A stretch of DNA of 64,000 nucleotides from Pseudarthrobacter oxydans (GCF_013314975.1 NZ_JABTYH010000003.1:124001-188000), one strand, 5' to 3'; counted from the stretch's first letter, positions 16,070 through 24,785 are shown. A program made the numbers and translations. Notes: a model not told the origin generated them from the sequence alone.

Positions 16070-17308
16070 GTGAACATCCTTGAAACCCTTCCCGTCACGC
16101 TGGACGATGTCCTGGAGGCGCAGAAGCTGCTCGACGGGATTATCGCGCGTACACCGGTGGAATCGTCCCGCGCCCTCGGAAAGATGGCCGGCGGGGATGT
16201 CTACTTCAAGTGCGAAAACCTCCAGCGGGCCGGATCCTTCAAGGTGCGCGGCGCCTACGTCCGCATGGCGAAGCTTTCCCCCGAGGAGAAAAAGCGCGGC
16301 GTGGTGGCAGCCTCCGCAGGCAACCACGCCCAGGGTGTGGCCGTGGCCGCCAAGAGCCTGGGCATCAAAGCCCGCATCTACATGCCGCTGGGCGTCGCGC
16401 TGCCCAAGCTGGCAGCCACCCGCAGCCACGGTGCGGAGGTCATCCTGCACGGCCACAACGTTGACGAGGCGCTCGCCGAAGCCCAGCGGTACAGCAACGA
16501 GACCGGAACCGTCTTTGTGCACCCCTTCGACAACGTGGACGTCGTGGCAGGCCAGGGAACCCTGGGGCTGGAGATCCTTGAACAGGTACCCACGGTGGAC
16601 ACCATCCTCATGGGCGTGGGAGGCGGCGGGCTCCTGGCAGGGGTCGCCGTCGCCATCAAAGCCCGGGCCAAGGAGCTGGGGCGGGAGATCCGCATCATCG
16701 GGGTCCAGGCGGAGAATGCTGCTGCCTACCCGCCGTCACTGGCGGCGGACGCGCTGGTGCCGCTGAAGAAGGTGTCCACCATGGCGGACGGCATCGCCGT
16801 CGGCCGGCCCGGGCAGCTCCCGTTCAGCATCATCCGCGAACTCGTGGATGACGTTGTGACGGTCAGCGAAGACTCGCTGGCACGTGCCCTGATCTTCCTG
16901 CTGGAGCGGGCCAAGATGGTGGTGGAACCGGCCGGCGCCGTTGGCGTGGCGGCACTGATGGACGGCAAGATCGAAAACCCGGGCACCACCGTGGTGGTCC
17001 TCTCCGGCGGCAACATCGACCCCATGCTGATGCTCAAGGTCATCCAGCGGGGCCTTTCCGCGGCCGGACGCTACATGACGGTCCGCATGATGCTCGATGA
17101 CCGGCCCGGTTCACTGGCCACCATTGCCAGGATCATCGCCGAGAACGATGCCAACGTCACCGGCCTGGACCATACCCGGGTGGGCGGCTCCATCAGCATG
17201 GGCGACGTGTCCATCACCGTGAACCTGGAAACCAAGGGCCACCAGCACGGCGAACAGGTCCTCAGCGCCCTGCGAGCCGAAGGCTTCCAGCCCATCGTGG
17301 TGCACTAG
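16070..17308 (+). CDS. ilvA: threonine ammonia-lyase with C-terminal ACT domain
   Basis: PLP enzyme converting threonine to 2-oxobutanoate and ammonia, the entry step to isoleucine. Seen: PLP-lysine motif AGSFKVRGAYVRMA (about 45-58), SAGNHAQGVA (about 82-91), the glycine-rich phosphate loop GVGGGGLLAG, and a C-terminal ACT domain (about 325-412). Length and single ACT domain match the TIGR01127 type. GTG start with Shine-Dalgarno GAGGAGAA (16055-16062). Co-transcribed with the upstream permease and downstream rhomboid gene. Confidence 0.93.
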   Translation: MNILETLPVTLDDVLEAQKLLDGIIARTPVESSRALGKMAGGDVYFKCENLQRAGSFKVRGAYVRMAKLSPEEKKRGVVAASAGNHAQGVAVAAKSLGIKARIYMPLGVALPKLAATRSHGAEVILHGHNVDEALAEAQRYSNETGTVFVHPFDNVDVVAGQGTLGLEILEQVPTVDTILMGVGGGGLLAGVAVAIKARAKELGREIRIIGVQAENAAAYPPSLAADALVPLKKVSTMADGIAVGRPGQLPFSIIRELVDDVVTVSEDSLARALIFLLERAKMVVEPAGAVGVAALMDGKIENPGTTVVVLSGGNIDPMLMLKVIQRGLSAAGRYMTVRMMLDDRPGSLATIARIIAENDANVTGLDHTRVGGSISMGDVSITVNLETKGHQHGEQVLSALRAEGFQPIVVH

Positions 17309-17316
17309 GACAAGCC

Positions 17317-17937
17317 ATGGCCGGACTGACGGGAAACGGGAGCGTCGGGCAGCGCAGGACCGTGGCCGCCCGGGCCAAGGGCGGCCTGCTGGTGCTGGGC
17401 ACCTTCGTTGTTCTCCTCTTTGTCATCGAGCTGTTCAACATGGTGATGCTGCGCTCGCTCAACGCGACGTTCGGGCTCCGGCCCAGGAGCGCTGACGGGC
17501 TGCTGGACATCTTCACTTTCCCGCTCCTGCACGCGAACCTGAACCATCTGCTGTCCAACAGCCTGCCGCTGATCATCTTTGGGTTTCTGGTGTTCCTTTC
17601 GGGCCTCAGGGTGTTCCTGACCGCCCTGGCCTTCAGCTGGCTGGGGTCCGGGCTTACGGTCTGGCTGATCGGCGACGGCGGCGTCACGGTGGGTGCCTCG
17701 GGCCTGGTTTTCGGGCTGTTTTCGTTCCTGCTGGTCCGCGGTTTCATCAACCGGAGCTGGCGCCAGATCCTCCTGGCGGTGGTCCTCTTCATGGGCTACG
17801 GGAGCATCCTGCTGGGTGTCCTGCCCATCGCTGCCGGCTACATTTCCTGGCAGGCTCATCTGGGCGGCGCGGCCGGGGGAGTGGTGGCCGCCCTGCTGCT
17901 GCGGCGCCGCAGCCGCGCCCCCGGCCCTGCGCTGTAG
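17317..17937 (+). CDS. rhomboid family intramembrane serine protease
   Basis: Six-helix membrane protease (206 aa). Seen: the conserved HANLNHLLSN segment before helix 2, nucleophile Ser in GASGLVFGL, and catalytic His in SWQAHLGGAAGG, the full Ser-His dyad. It should cleave transmembrane segments of unknown substrates. It begins 8 bases after ilvA and ends at a strong terminator shared with greA. Confidence 0.9.
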   Translation: MAGLTGNGSVGQRRTVAARAKGGLLVLGTFVVLLFVIELFNMVMLRSLNATFGLRPRSADGLLDIFTFPLLHANLNHLLSNSLPLIIFGFLVFLSGLRVFLTALAFSWLGSGLTVWLIGDGGVTVGASGLVFGLFSFLLVRGFINRSWRQILLAVVLFMGYGSILLGVLPIAAGYISWQAHLGGAAGGVVAALLLRRRSRAPGPAL

Positions 17938-17955
17938 GTATCCGGACCTTAACGT

Positions 17956-17994
17956 AAAGCGCTGGCCGCCCCTTTCCGGGGCGGCCAGCGCTTT
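17956..17994. terminator. bidirectional terminator between rhomboid gene and greA
   Basis: A 17-bp stem (AAAGCGCTGGCCGCCCC and complement) with loop TTTCC lies between the convergent genes and ends in TTT. Confidence 0.85.
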
Positions 17995-18021
17995 TGGTGT
18001 GCTGCTGCGGGCTGGAAGCAA

Positions 18022-18516
18022 TCAGGCGGCGTACGGCTTGGCGGAGAGGATCTCCACCTTGATGTCCTTGCCGTTGGGTGCAGCGTAGCTGAGCGTGTCG
18101 CCTTCCTTATGGCCAAGAATGGCCGCACCCAGCGGCGACTTCTCGCTGAAGACGTCCAGGTCCGAGTCGCCGGCAATTTCACGGGAACCGAGCAGGAAGG
18201 TCTCTTCGTCTCCGGCGATCCTGGCCACGACGATCATGCCGGGCTCCACGATTCCGTCGTCTGCCGGAGCCTCGCCCACGTGGGCGTCGCGGAGCAGTGC
18301 CGTGAGCTGGCGGATGCGGGCCTCGATCTTGCCCTGCTCCTCCTTGGCTGCGTGGTAGCCACCGTTCTCCTTGAGGTCGCCCTCCTGCCGGGCTGCTTCA
18401 ATCTTCTGGACGATCTCTGCCCGGCCAGCGCCGGAAAGGTGGTCCAGCTCTGCCTTCAGGCGGTCAAAAGCTTCCTGGGTGAGCCAGGCTGCAGCTGCGC
18501 TGTTGGTGGTAGACAC
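18022..18516 (-). CDS. greA: transcription elongation factor GreA
   Basis: Rescues backtracked RNA polymerase by stimulating transcript cleavage. Seen: N-terminal coiled-coil domain (about 10-85; LTQEAFDRLKAELDHL, GDLKENGGYHAAKEEQ with the acidic tip) and C-terminal FKBP-like domain ending LSYAAPNGKDIKVEIL. GTG at 18516 is chosen because AGAGGAGAAG lies just upstream; the 164-aa product matches mycobacterial GreA. It neighbours the DUF4307 gene and mca, as in M. tuberculosis. Confidence 0.95.
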   Translation of the reverse strand: MSTTNSAAAAWLTQEAFDRLKAELDHLSGAGRAEIVQKIEAARQEGDLKENGGYHAAKEEQGKIEARIRQLTALLRDAHVGEAPADDGIVEPGMIVVARIAGDEETFLLGSREIAGDSDLDVFSEKSPLGAAILGHKEGDTLSYAAPNGKDIKVEILSAKPYAA

Positions 18517-18611
18517 GGACTTCTCCTCTGGTGGTCCTACATGCAAAAGACCCCGCCACGGTGGCCACTTGTGGAACAGTAACCAGCTCAGCGGGGTAAA
18601 GGTATTGCTCC

Positions 18612-18641
18612 ATTGTAGTCAATCCCTTGGACTTAACCCAA
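18612..18641 (-). promoter_or_regulatory. greA promoter
   Basis: On the minus strand TTGGGT, 18 bases, then TACAAT resembles a sigma-70 promoter about 90 bases before the greA start. Confidence 0.45.
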
Positions 18642-18698
18642 CAGGGAAGCGGCGCACGTCACAGGGCCCGGCCTGTTTCCAGGCCCGCGCTTCCGGTA

Positions 18699-19151
18699 CT
18701 ACGTGCCAGCCGCCCAGCAGCTGTCCACCACGCCGGATACCGGCAGTGATTCCGTGCGCACGGCCACGCGCTGGGCAACCGTGCGGCCGCCGTCGGCTGT
18801 TTCCGTGGCCTCTGCTGGGGGAATGTCCACAACCTTCCATCCCACCACCGCAAACTTGGAATCCAGTGCCTTGACCGCGCACTTGACGGCGGTTCCGGGC
18901 TCGCGGGTGACCTGGAAGTCCACCTCCGCCAGCGTGGCGTCCGTGGTGCTGTAGCCAATGTCCTTGAACGTCACGTCGGACAGGGACTGGGACGTGGAAA
19001 CCCACGCCAGGAATCCGATTCCTGCGGCCAGCGCCGCCCCGCCAATGACGCGTTTGGCTTTCGGCGTAAGCGTGCGCTTTTTAGCCCCATAGCGATTGGC
19101 TAGGCTAGTGTCTGCGGGCGCGGGTTGGGCCGGCTGGTCCGGGGAAGTCAC
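18699..19151 (-). CDS. DUF4307 family membrane protein
   Basis: Small actinobacterial protein (150 aa) of unknown function with one N-terminal membrane helix (about 35-55) and an extracytoplasmic beta-rich domain that includes two Cys (in TAVKCAVKA and VDSCWAAG), possibly a disulfide. It is the counterpart of Rv1081c, next to greA and mca. The GTG start is set by a leaderless promoter. Confidence 0.82.
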   Translation of the reverse strand: MTSPDQPAQPAPADTSLANRYGAKKRTLTPKAKRVIGGAALAAGIGFLAWVSTSQSLSDVTFKDIGYSTTDATLAEVDFQVTREPGTAVKCAVKALDSKFAVVGWKVVDIPPAEATETADGGRTVAQRVAVRTESLPVSGVVDSCWAAGT

Positions 19152-19157
19152 CTCACC

Positions 19158-19163
19158 AGTTTA
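19158..19163 (-). promoter_or_regulatory. -10 box of leaderless DUF4307 gene
   Basis: Minus-strand TAAACT is followed by six bases and the GTG at 19151. Confidence 0.5.
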
Positions 19164-19268
19164 GTGCCCTTTCCGGGGGCAGATTGTCAGCAGCCCCGCC
19201 AGGCGTCCGCCCGTTCAAGCCATCCGATCAGCAGCCACAGGCAGCAGAGAATAAGGAGCCGTCCTTCG

Positions 19269-20174
19269 ATGACAGCGTCCAGCACCACCCCGGCGCCGCT
19301 ACGGCTGCTCGCAGTCCATGCCCATCCGGACGACGAGTCCAGCAAGGGCGCTGCGACGATGGCCAAGTATGCGGCCGCCGGCGTCGACGTCATGGTGGCC
19401 ACGTGCACCGACGGCTCCAGGGGGGACATCCAGAACCCGGCTGTGGAGGGGGAACCGCACCCCAAACGGGATATGGCCGGCGCCAGGCGCCTGGAGATGG
19501 AGCGGGCGGCGGCCATCCTTGGCGTCAGCCAGCGGTGGCTGGGGTTCGTGGACTCCGGCCTGCCCGAAGGTGATCCGCTTCCTCCCCTTCCCGCGGGATC
19601 ATTCGCCACCCTGCCCCTGCAACGCGCTGCGGCGCCGCTGGTGCGGCTGGTCCGGTCCTTCAAGCCGCACGTCATCCTCAGCTATGACGAAAACGGCGGA
19701 TACCCCCACCCGGACCACATCATGGCGCACCGCGTTGCCGTGGAGGCCTTCGAATCCGCCGGTGACAGTTCGCGCTATCCGGACGCCGGCGAGCCGTGGG
19801 AACCCAGCAAGCTTTACTACGACAGGGCCTTCAGCCCGGAGCGCTTCAGGGCGCTCCATTTCGCCCTGGAGGAAGCCGGGCTCCAGTCCCCGTACGCCGA
19901 GCGGCTCGCCGCCTGGCTCGAAGCGGACGCGGAGGGCCACACGCCGCCGCCCGCCACGCATCCCACCACCACGCAGGTGGACTGCGGCGACTTCTTCGAA
20001 GTGCGCGACGACGCGCTGCGGGCCCACCGCACCCAGGTGGACCCCCTGGGGTTCTTTTTTGCCGTGTCCCCGGAGATGCAGCGCCGGGCCTGGCCGTGGG
20101 AAGACTACTCCCTCATCCGCTCCCGGGTTCCTTCCGAACTCCCGGAGCGGGATCTGTTCGCAGGGCTAAGATAG
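19269..20174 (+). CDS. mca: mycothiol conjugate amidase
   Basis: Zinc amidase of the LmbE/MshB family that hydrolyses mycothiol S-conjugates to export detoxified mercapturates; cytoplasmic. Seen: zinc motif AVHAHPDDESSKG (about residues 13-25), and the downstream HPDHIMAHR carrying the third zinc His. Mca features, including the extended C-terminal half, favour Mca over MshB. Start chosen at 19269 after AAGGAG (19253-19258). 301 aa is typical. It shows that the organism makes mycothiol. Confidence 0.93.
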   Translation: MTASSTTPAPLRLLAVHAHPDDESSKGAATMAKYAAAGVDVMVATCTDGSRGDIQNPAVEGEPHPKRDMAGARRLEMERAAAILGVSQRWLGFVDSGLPEGDPLPPLPAGSFATLPLQRAAAPLVRLVRSFKPHVILSYDENGGYPHPDHIMAHRVAVEAFESAGDSSRYPDAGEPWEPSKLYYDRAFSPERFRALHFALEEAGLQSPYAERLAAWLEADAEGHTPPPATHPTTTQVDCGDFFEVRDDALRAHRTQVDPLGFFFAVSPEMQRRAWPWEDYSLIRSRVPSELPERDLFAGLR

Positions 20175-20272
20175 AAACAGCCGGCAATTTCTATGTCGCG
20201 TAGAAGTTAGGGCGGGGCTACCGCCGTCCCTTCCGCGATCCCTGCCATCCGCTCCACAGAAGGTATAAAACC

Positions 20273-20623
20273 GTGCATCACCTGCTCCTCAGCTTGGCCA
20301 CCACCCCGACGCCCCTGCCGACGCCCACGCTGCGGGAGGGGATATCCGAGGACCAGGTGACGCCCGGCCTGCTGGGCTTCATCATGACGGCGTTCTTCGT
20401 GGTTGCCACCGCACTGCTGATCGTGGACATGGTGCGGCGCATCCGGCGCGTGCGTTACCGGGCGCAGGTGGAGGAGGACCGCATGGCTGCCGCTGCTGCG
20501 GCGGACGTTGAGGCGGCTGAGGCTGCTGATGCGGGGGCGCCTGGCCAGCAGGCCCGCGGCGGCGCCGTCCAGGGAACGGCCGACGGCGGAACGGACACCG
20601 CGCAGGGCGACCAGCGGCACTGA
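20273..20623 (+). CDS. small single-helix membrane protein downstream of mca
   Basis: 116-aa protein with an N-terminal extracytoplasmic stretch, one membrane helix (GFIMTAFFVVATALLIVDMV, about 35-54), a basic stop-transfer RRIRRVRYR, and an Ala/Gly/Gln-rich low-complexity cytoplasmic tail. It is in the position of Rv1083, a conserved small protein after mca. GTG start with AGAAGG upstream. No function is known to me. Confidence 0.7.
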   Translation: MHHLLLSLATTPTPLPTPTLREGISEDQVTPGLLGFIMTAFFVVATALLIVDMVRRIRRVRYRAQVEEDRMAAAAAADVEAAEAADAGAPGQQARGGAVQGTADGGTDTAQGDQRH

Positions 20624-20717
20624 CGCATTGACGACGTCCGAAAGGCGCGGCCGGGCCGGTTGCGCCGGCGCCAATTGCCGCCGCGCCGGCTGAGGACAGC
20701 CGGAGAGTGCGGTCCTG

Positions 20718-21464
20718 TCAGCTGAGGACGGCTGTGGCGATGGCTACGAAATGCGTGGCGAAAGCCACCACGGTCAGGGCATGGAACAGCTCGTGGAACC
20801 CGAAGTGGTGGTAGCTGAAATTCGGTTTTTTGAGGGCATAGAAGATTGCACCCGTGATGTACAGGATGCCGCCCACGCAGATCAGGACCGCTGCCAAAAC
20901 GCTGGCCTGGAAGAATTGCGGCAGATAAAACAGCGCGCCGCAGCCCAGGGCGATGTAGATGGGTACGTAAAGCCATCGGGGGGCGTCCGTCCACAGCAGC
21001 CGGAACAGTACCCCGAGGATGGCCCCGGACCAGATAACCCACAACAGCAGGACCGCCTGGGGCCTTTCCAGGAGGGTCCAGGCCAGTGGGGTGTAGCTGC
21101 CGGCGATCACCAGCATGATGTTGGTGTGGTCCAGCCGTTTCAGGACGATCTTGACCCCGGGTGACCAGTTGCCACGGTGGTAGACGGCGCTGACGCCAAA
21201 AAGCAGGACGCCCGTGGCGGCGTAGATGGCGGACGTGATTTTGCGGTCCGCTGTCGGGGCAAGGACCACCAGGATGATCCCTGCCGCGAGGGCAAGCGGG
21301 GCTGTGACGGTGTGGATCCAGCCTCTCCACTTCGGCTTGATCATCAGGAGTTCGGCAAGCCGGACCGCGGCGTCGTCCATGGCGTTGGTTGCGGCGCCAT
21401 TTTCCGGGCCGGCACTGTCCTTCGGCTGCGGCGTCCGGGGGGCCTCCGGGGTGTCGCTGTTCAT
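20718..21464 (-). CDS. hemolysin III family protein (TrhA/YqfA-like)
   Basis: Seven-helix membrane protein of the PAQR/hemolysin III family (248 aa); bacterial TrhA relatives help control membrane fluidity. Seen: AVYHRGNWSPG (Ser/His motif), LDHTNIMLVIAGSYTP and the C-terminal HHFGFHELFHALTV, the metal-binding motif of the family. The start is at 21464: the -10-like box TATTCT sits six bases upstream. It is in the position of M. tuberculosis Rv1085c, divergent from a prenyltransferase gene. Confidence 0.88.
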   Translation of the reverse strand: MNSDTPEAPRTPQPKDSAGPENGAATNAMDDAAVRLAELLMIKPKWRGWIHTVTAPLALAAGIILVVLAPTADRKITSAIYAATGVLLFGVSAVYHRGNWSPGVKIVLKRLDHTNIMLVIAGSYTPLAWTLLERPQAVLLLWVIWSGAILGVLFRLLWTDAPRWLYVPIYIALGCGALFYLPQFFQASVLAAVLICVGGILYITGAIFYALKKPNFSYHHFGFHELFHALTVVAFATHFVAIATAVLS

Positions 21465-21470
21465 GGTCCC

Positions 21471-21476
21471 AGAATA
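21471..21476 (-). promoter_or_regulatory. -10 box of leaderless hemolysin III gene
   Basis: Minus-strand TATTCT, six bases, then ATG. The adjoining inverted repeat overlaps it by two bases. Confidence 0.5.
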
Positions 21477-21496
21477 ACTTACGGAGCGGTAAGTTA
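21475..21496. promoter_or_regulatory. TetR-type operator before hemolysin III gene
   Basis: Perfect inverted repeat TAACTTAC-N6-GTAAGTTA, with an overlapping second palindrome CGGTAA-G-TTACCG (21488-21500). It overlaps the -10 box, so binding should block transcription. The form resembles TetR-family operators. Confidence 0.5.
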
Positions 21497-21568
21497 CCGA
21501 AGAGTAGGTTCTTGGTGGTCTGTGTTCCGGGCAAGTGGAGCGGGCCCCCGGCCTTGTGGACGGTAGCC

Positions 21569-21574
21569 TAGGAT
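21569..21574 (+). promoter_or_regulatory. -10 box upstream of the isoprenyl transferase gene
   Basis: TAGGAT lies about 29 bases before the GTG at 21603, giving a short leader that contains GAGGAAG. Confidence 0.35.
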
Positions 21575-21602
21575 GTGCAAGTACGTACAGCGAGGAAGTC
21601 AG

Positions 21603-22376
21603 GTGAGCGGACGCGTGGAGTTGGCTGGGTTCCTCTATGGCTTCTATGAGCGCAGGCTGCTGAAGGACCTGGCCCGCGACCGCATTCCCCGCCACATCGG
21701 AGTGATGGTGGACGGCAACCGCCGCTGGGCCAAGCAGTTCAACGCCCCCACCAGCCAGGGCCACCAGGCCGGCGCCGACAAGATCCACGAGTTCCTGGGC
21801 TGGTGCCAGGAACTGGGGGTCAAAGTGGTCACCCTGTACATGCTCTCCACGGACAACATGAACAGATCCAGTGAGGAACTGGACCTGCTGATGGGCATCA
21901 TCGCCAACACCCTGGACCGGCTGGATGAGGACGCCAATATCTCCGTCCACGCGATGGGTGCTCCGGAACTTCTTCCTGACTACCTGGCCGAGCGCCTCAA
22001 CAAGCTGACGGCGCGCACCCCGGTGCGGGAGAAGATCCATGTCAACGTGGCGGTGGGGTACGGCGGCCGCCGGGAAATCGTGGACGCGGTGCGCGAGCTC
22101 CTCCATGACGCCGTGGCCAAGGGCAAGGACATCGGCAGGCTCGCGGACGAGCTCTGCGTGGATGACATTTCCCGCTTCCTCTACACCCGCGGCCAGCCGG
22201 ACCCGGACCTGGTGATCCGGACCTCGGGGGAGCAGCGCCTGTCCGGTTTCCTGATGTGGCAGAGCGCCTACAGCGAGTTCTACTTCTGCGAGGCACTGTG
22301 GCCCGCGTTCCGGAAAGTGGACTTCCTGCGGGCCCTCCGTGACTACGCGGGAAGGCAGCGCCGCTTCGGCTCCTGA
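21603..22376 (+). CDS. cis-isoprenyl diphosphate synthase (UppS family)
   Basis: Condenses isopentenyl diphosphate units onto an allylic diphosphate with Z geometry, making lipid-carrier precursors for the cell wall. Seen: the catalytic motif [15 protein letters not shown] (about residues 31-45), the [10 protein letters not shown] region, and the C-terminal [19 protein letters not shown] substrate motif. GTG at 21603 is chosen for its GAGGAAG ribosome site; ATG 21573 is an alternative. It is syntenic with Rv1086, a short-chain Z-farnesyl diphosphate synthase, so a C15 product is as likely as a C50-55 one. Confidence 0.9.
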   Translation: MSGRVELAGFLYGFYERRLLKDLARDRIPRHIGVMVDGNRRWAKQFNAPTSQGHQAGADKIHEFLGWCQELGVKVVTLYMLSTDNMNRSSEELDLLMGIIANTLDRLDEDANISVHAMGAPELLPDYLAERLNKLTARTPVREKIHVNVAVGYGGRREIVDAVRELLHDAVAKGKDIGRLADELCVDDISRFLYTRGQPDPDLVIRTSGEQRLSGFLMWQSAYSEFYFCEALWPAFRKVDFLRALRDYAGRQRRFGS

Positions 22377-22468
22377 CAACTCCGGTTCATCACAAGTTCA
22401 CACCACTGCAACAGGAATCGCCGCGTAATGGTTGCGGAAATTACCTGGGGTGGATTTACGTTATATCC

Positions 22469-22602
22469 ATCAGCTGGCAAAACCGCCGGCTGATCGGGGA
22501 GGCCAGTACATGGAGCGAAACATCGCACCGGTTGTATGGGAGGCCGGACCCGGCCTCCTGGCCGAGCCGCCTCACCAATAACAATTCCGGGCTGGTGCCC
22601 GG
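22469..22602 (+). promoter_or_regulatory. structured leader of the PIN-PhoH gene
   Basis: Three strong hairpins: 22469-22494 (10 bp, loop AAAACC), 22539-22558 (GGAGGCCG/CGGCCTCC, loop GACC), and 22587-22602 (CCGGGC/GCCCGG, loop TGGT), the last ending 4 bases before the phoH ribosome site. GGAGGCC at 22498-22504 could pair with the right arm of the second hairpin instead of its normal partner, so two exclusive folds exist. I found no match to a riboswitch class I know. Confidence 0.45.
22510..22581 (+). CDS. 23-codon ORF in the phoH leader (leader peptide or small antitoxin candidate)
   Basis: ATG at 22510 opens a 23-residue frame (starts [10 protein letters not shown], ends AEPPHQ) closed by TAA. 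It is preceded at 7 bases by GGGGAGG, one of the best ribosome sites in the window. It ends 35 bases before the phoH GTG. In mycobacteria PhoH2 is preceded by a small antitoxin gene (phoAT); whether this ORF is a distant equivalent, a regulatory leader peptide, or chance cannot be decided here. Confidence 0.45.
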   Translation: MERNIAPVVWEAGPGLLAEPPHQ

Positions 22603-22615
22603 GGCTGGAGTCGAT

Positions 22616-24034
22616 GTGGCTACTTCTGAACAACTGCCCGAGGCCGTTATGGACCAGGGACAGAAAGCTACCTCTCGCGCCACGCGAGCCACCTCACAAA
22701 CCGGTTCAGCAGCGGATGCTGCGGCCGGTTTTGCTGTCTCCGGAAGGGAAGCCGCGATTAACACCTTCGTCATCGACACCTCCGTCCTGCTGTCAGACCC
22801 CCGCGCCCTGCTGCGCTTTGCGGAACACGAGGTCATCGTTCCGGTCGTGGTGATCACCGAACTGGAATCCAAACGGCACGACCCCGAGCTTGGCTATTTC
22901 GCCCGGAAAGCGCTGCGGCTCCTCGACGACCTCCGGGTCAAACACGGCGGACTGAACCAGCCCATTCCCATCGGGGACGACGGCGGCTCCCTCATGGTGG
23001 AGCTCAACCACATCTCCTCCGAGGTGCTGCCGCTGGGCTTCCGGAGCGGGGACAACGACAGCCGCATCCTCGCCGTCGCCAAGAACCTCGCCAACGAGGG
23101 CAGGAACGTCACCGTGGTGTCCAAGGACCTGCCCATGCGGGTCAAGGCCTCGGCCATGGGGCTCACCGCCGACGAGTACCGCAACGAACTGGTGAAGGAC
23201 TCCGGCTGGACCGGTGTGGCCGAAGTCGAAGCCAACGAGCAGGAGATCTCAACCCTCTACGGCCACGAGCCGGTGTTTATCCCGGCGGCAGCGGAGATGC
23301 CGGTCAACACCGGCCTGGTCCTGCTGTCCAACCGTGGGTCCGCCCTGGGCCGGGTGGGCCCGGACAAGCAGGTCCGCCTGGTCAAAGGCGACCGCGACGT
23401 GTTCGGCCTGCATGGGCGCTCCGCCGAGCAGCGGCTGGCCATCGACATGCTGATGGATCCCGCCGTCGGCATCGTGTCCATCGGAGGCCGGGCCGGCACC
23501 GGCAAGTCGGCCCTGGCACTGTGCGCCGGCCTGGAAGCCGTCCTGGAACGGCGCGAGCACCGCAAGGTCATCGTGTTCCGGCCCCTCTACGCCGTGGGCG
23601 GCCAGGAACTCGGCTACCTGCCCGGCTCCGAGTCCGAGAAAATGAATCCCTGGGCGCAGGCGGTCTTCGACACGCTCGGTGCCCTGGTCAGCCAGGAAGT
23701 GGTGGAGGAGGTGATGGACCGCGGCATGCTCGAGGTCATGCCCCTCACCCACATTCGCGGACGATCCCTCCATGATGCCTTCGTGATCGTTGACGAGGCC
23801 CAGTCGCTCGAAAAAAACGTCCTGCTGACCGTGATGAGCAGGATCGGACAAAACTCAAAGATCGTCCTCACCCATGACGTCGCCCAGCGTGACAACCTGC
23901 GCGTCGGCCGCCACGACGGGATCGCCGCCGTCGTCGAAACCCTGAAAGGACACCCGCTCTTCGGCCACATCACCCTCACCCGCTCCGAAAGGTCTCCGAT
24001 CGCAGCGCTGGTGACCGAACTCCTCGAAGGCTAG
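22616..24034 (+). CDS. phoH2: PIN-domain/PhoH-like ATPase (PhoH2)
   Basis: Two-domain protein: an N-terminal PIN ribonuclease domain (about residues 45-190; acidic motifs [11 protein letters not shown] and GDNDSRILA) and a C-terminal PhoH ATPase/RNA-helicase domain (Walker [14 protein letters not shown], Walker [11 protein letters not shown]). Mycobacterial PhoH2 unwinds and cleaves RNA. GTG at 22616 with GGAG upstream gives 472 aa; an upstream ATG at 22532 lies inside the leader hairpin and is less likely. A structured leader and a 23-codon ORF precede it. Confidence 0.92.
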   Translation: MATSEQLPEAVMDQGQKATSRATRATSQTGSAADAAAGFAVSGREAAINTFVIDTSVLLSDPRALLRFAEHEVIVPVVVITELESKRHDPELGYFARKALRLLDDLRVKHGGLNQPIPIGDDGGSLMVELNHISSEVLPLGFRSGDNDSRILAVAKNLANEGRNVTVVSKDLPMRVKASAMGLTADEYRNELVKDSGWTGVAEVEANEQEISTLYGHEPVFIPAAAEMPVNTGLVLLSNRGSALGRVGPDKQVRLVKGDRDVFGLHGRSAEQRLAIDMLMDPAVGIVSIGGRAGTGKSALALCAGLEAVLERREHRKVIVFRPLYAVGGQELGYLPGSESEKMNPWAQAVFDTLGALVSQEVVEEVMDRGMLEVMPLTHIRGRSLHDAFVIVDEAQSLEKNVLLTVMSRIGQNSKIVLTHDVAQRDNLRVGRHDGIAAVVETLKGHPLFGHITLTRSERSPIAALVTELLEG

Positions 24035-24039
24035 GCGGG

Positions 24040-24120
24040 GGTGCCCGGGTGCCCCTTTCTGTGCGTGCTGGCTCCTCCGTCGCCTTTGACGCACGCTGCC
24101 GGAAGGCGCACCCGGGCACC
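24040..24120. terminator. nested inverted repeats after phoH2
   Basis: Outer arms GGTGCCCGGGTGC/GCACCCGGGCACC (13 bp) enclose inner arms GTGCGT/ACGCAC. This large bidirectional hairpin lies between convergent genes, without a T-run. Confidence 0.55.
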
Positions 24121-24131
24121 AAGTCCCGGCA

Positions 24132-24779
24132 CTAGCTGATGTTCAGGAAGTTCGCTGCAGCCTCGTGGCCCCCTACCTTGAGGGTCCAATCGGGGCGTTT
24201 GAAGGAGTCCGGCGTGAGGCGGACGTGCTGGACCGTTTCCACCTTGGTGCCCCAGGCCTTTCGGGTGGTTCCGTTCAGCTCGTAGCCGAGGGAGCGGGAG
24301 ACGCCCAGGGAAGCCGCGTTCCAGTCCGCGGCTTCGGACTCGGCGACTTCTGCGCGCAGCCAGTCGAACGCGTAAAGCGCGACGGCGGCGCGCATCTCCT
24401 TGCCAAGGCCGCGGCCCTGCGCGGACTGCTTGAGCCAGGACCCCGTACCGACCGTTTTGAGGGTGGCGAAGTCCTTGGCTCCGACGTCCTGGCAGCCGAT
24501 GAACTCACTGTTATGCCAAATGCCCAGGAGAAGCGTCCAGGATTCCGGCGTGCACTCGGCGCGGCAGCGCCAGTACCAGCGGGCCATGTTCGGTCCAAGG
24601 TCTTCGGCCGGAAGTTCAGTCCATGGAGTGCTGAACGGATTCCTGCCCGGCTCGTGGATACCCGTGCGCGCTGCTGCAACCGCCGCCGGAATCTCATGGT
24701 CCTGGATGGGGCGCAGCTCCAGCCGGGGCGTGGCCAGCGTGAGACCGAAGAGCGGCCACACAGCGTTCAGTGAAGTCAT
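24132..24779 (-). CDS. GNAT family N-acetyltransferase (RimJ/RimL type)
   Basis: 215-aa acetyltransferase with the RimJ/RimL pattern: N-terminal TPRLELRPIQDHEIP, central SWLKQSAQGRGLGKEMRAA acetyl-CoA loop, and C-terminal NAASLGVSRSLGYELNG. The target, a small molecule or protein N-terminus, is unknown. The ATG start is fixed by a leaderless promoter. Confidence 0.87.
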   Translation of the reverse strand: MTSLNAVWPLFGLTLATPRLELRPIQDHEIPAAVAAARTGIHEPGRNPFSTPWTELPAEDLGPNMARWYWRCRAECTPESWTLLLGIWHNSEFIGCQDVGAKDFATLKTVGTGSWLKQSAQGRGLGKEMRAAVALYAFDWLRAEVAESEAADWNAASLGVSRSLGYELNGTTRKAWGTKVETVQHVRLTPDSFKRPDWTLKVGGHEAAANFLNIS

Positions 24780-24785
24780 CCGCGA

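Noticed and set aside
22469..22602. phoH leader as a known riboswitch (c-di-AMP ydaO, SAM-IV or cobalamin)
   Set aside because: None of the conserved core sequences I know for these classes is present. It is kept only as an unclassified structured leader.
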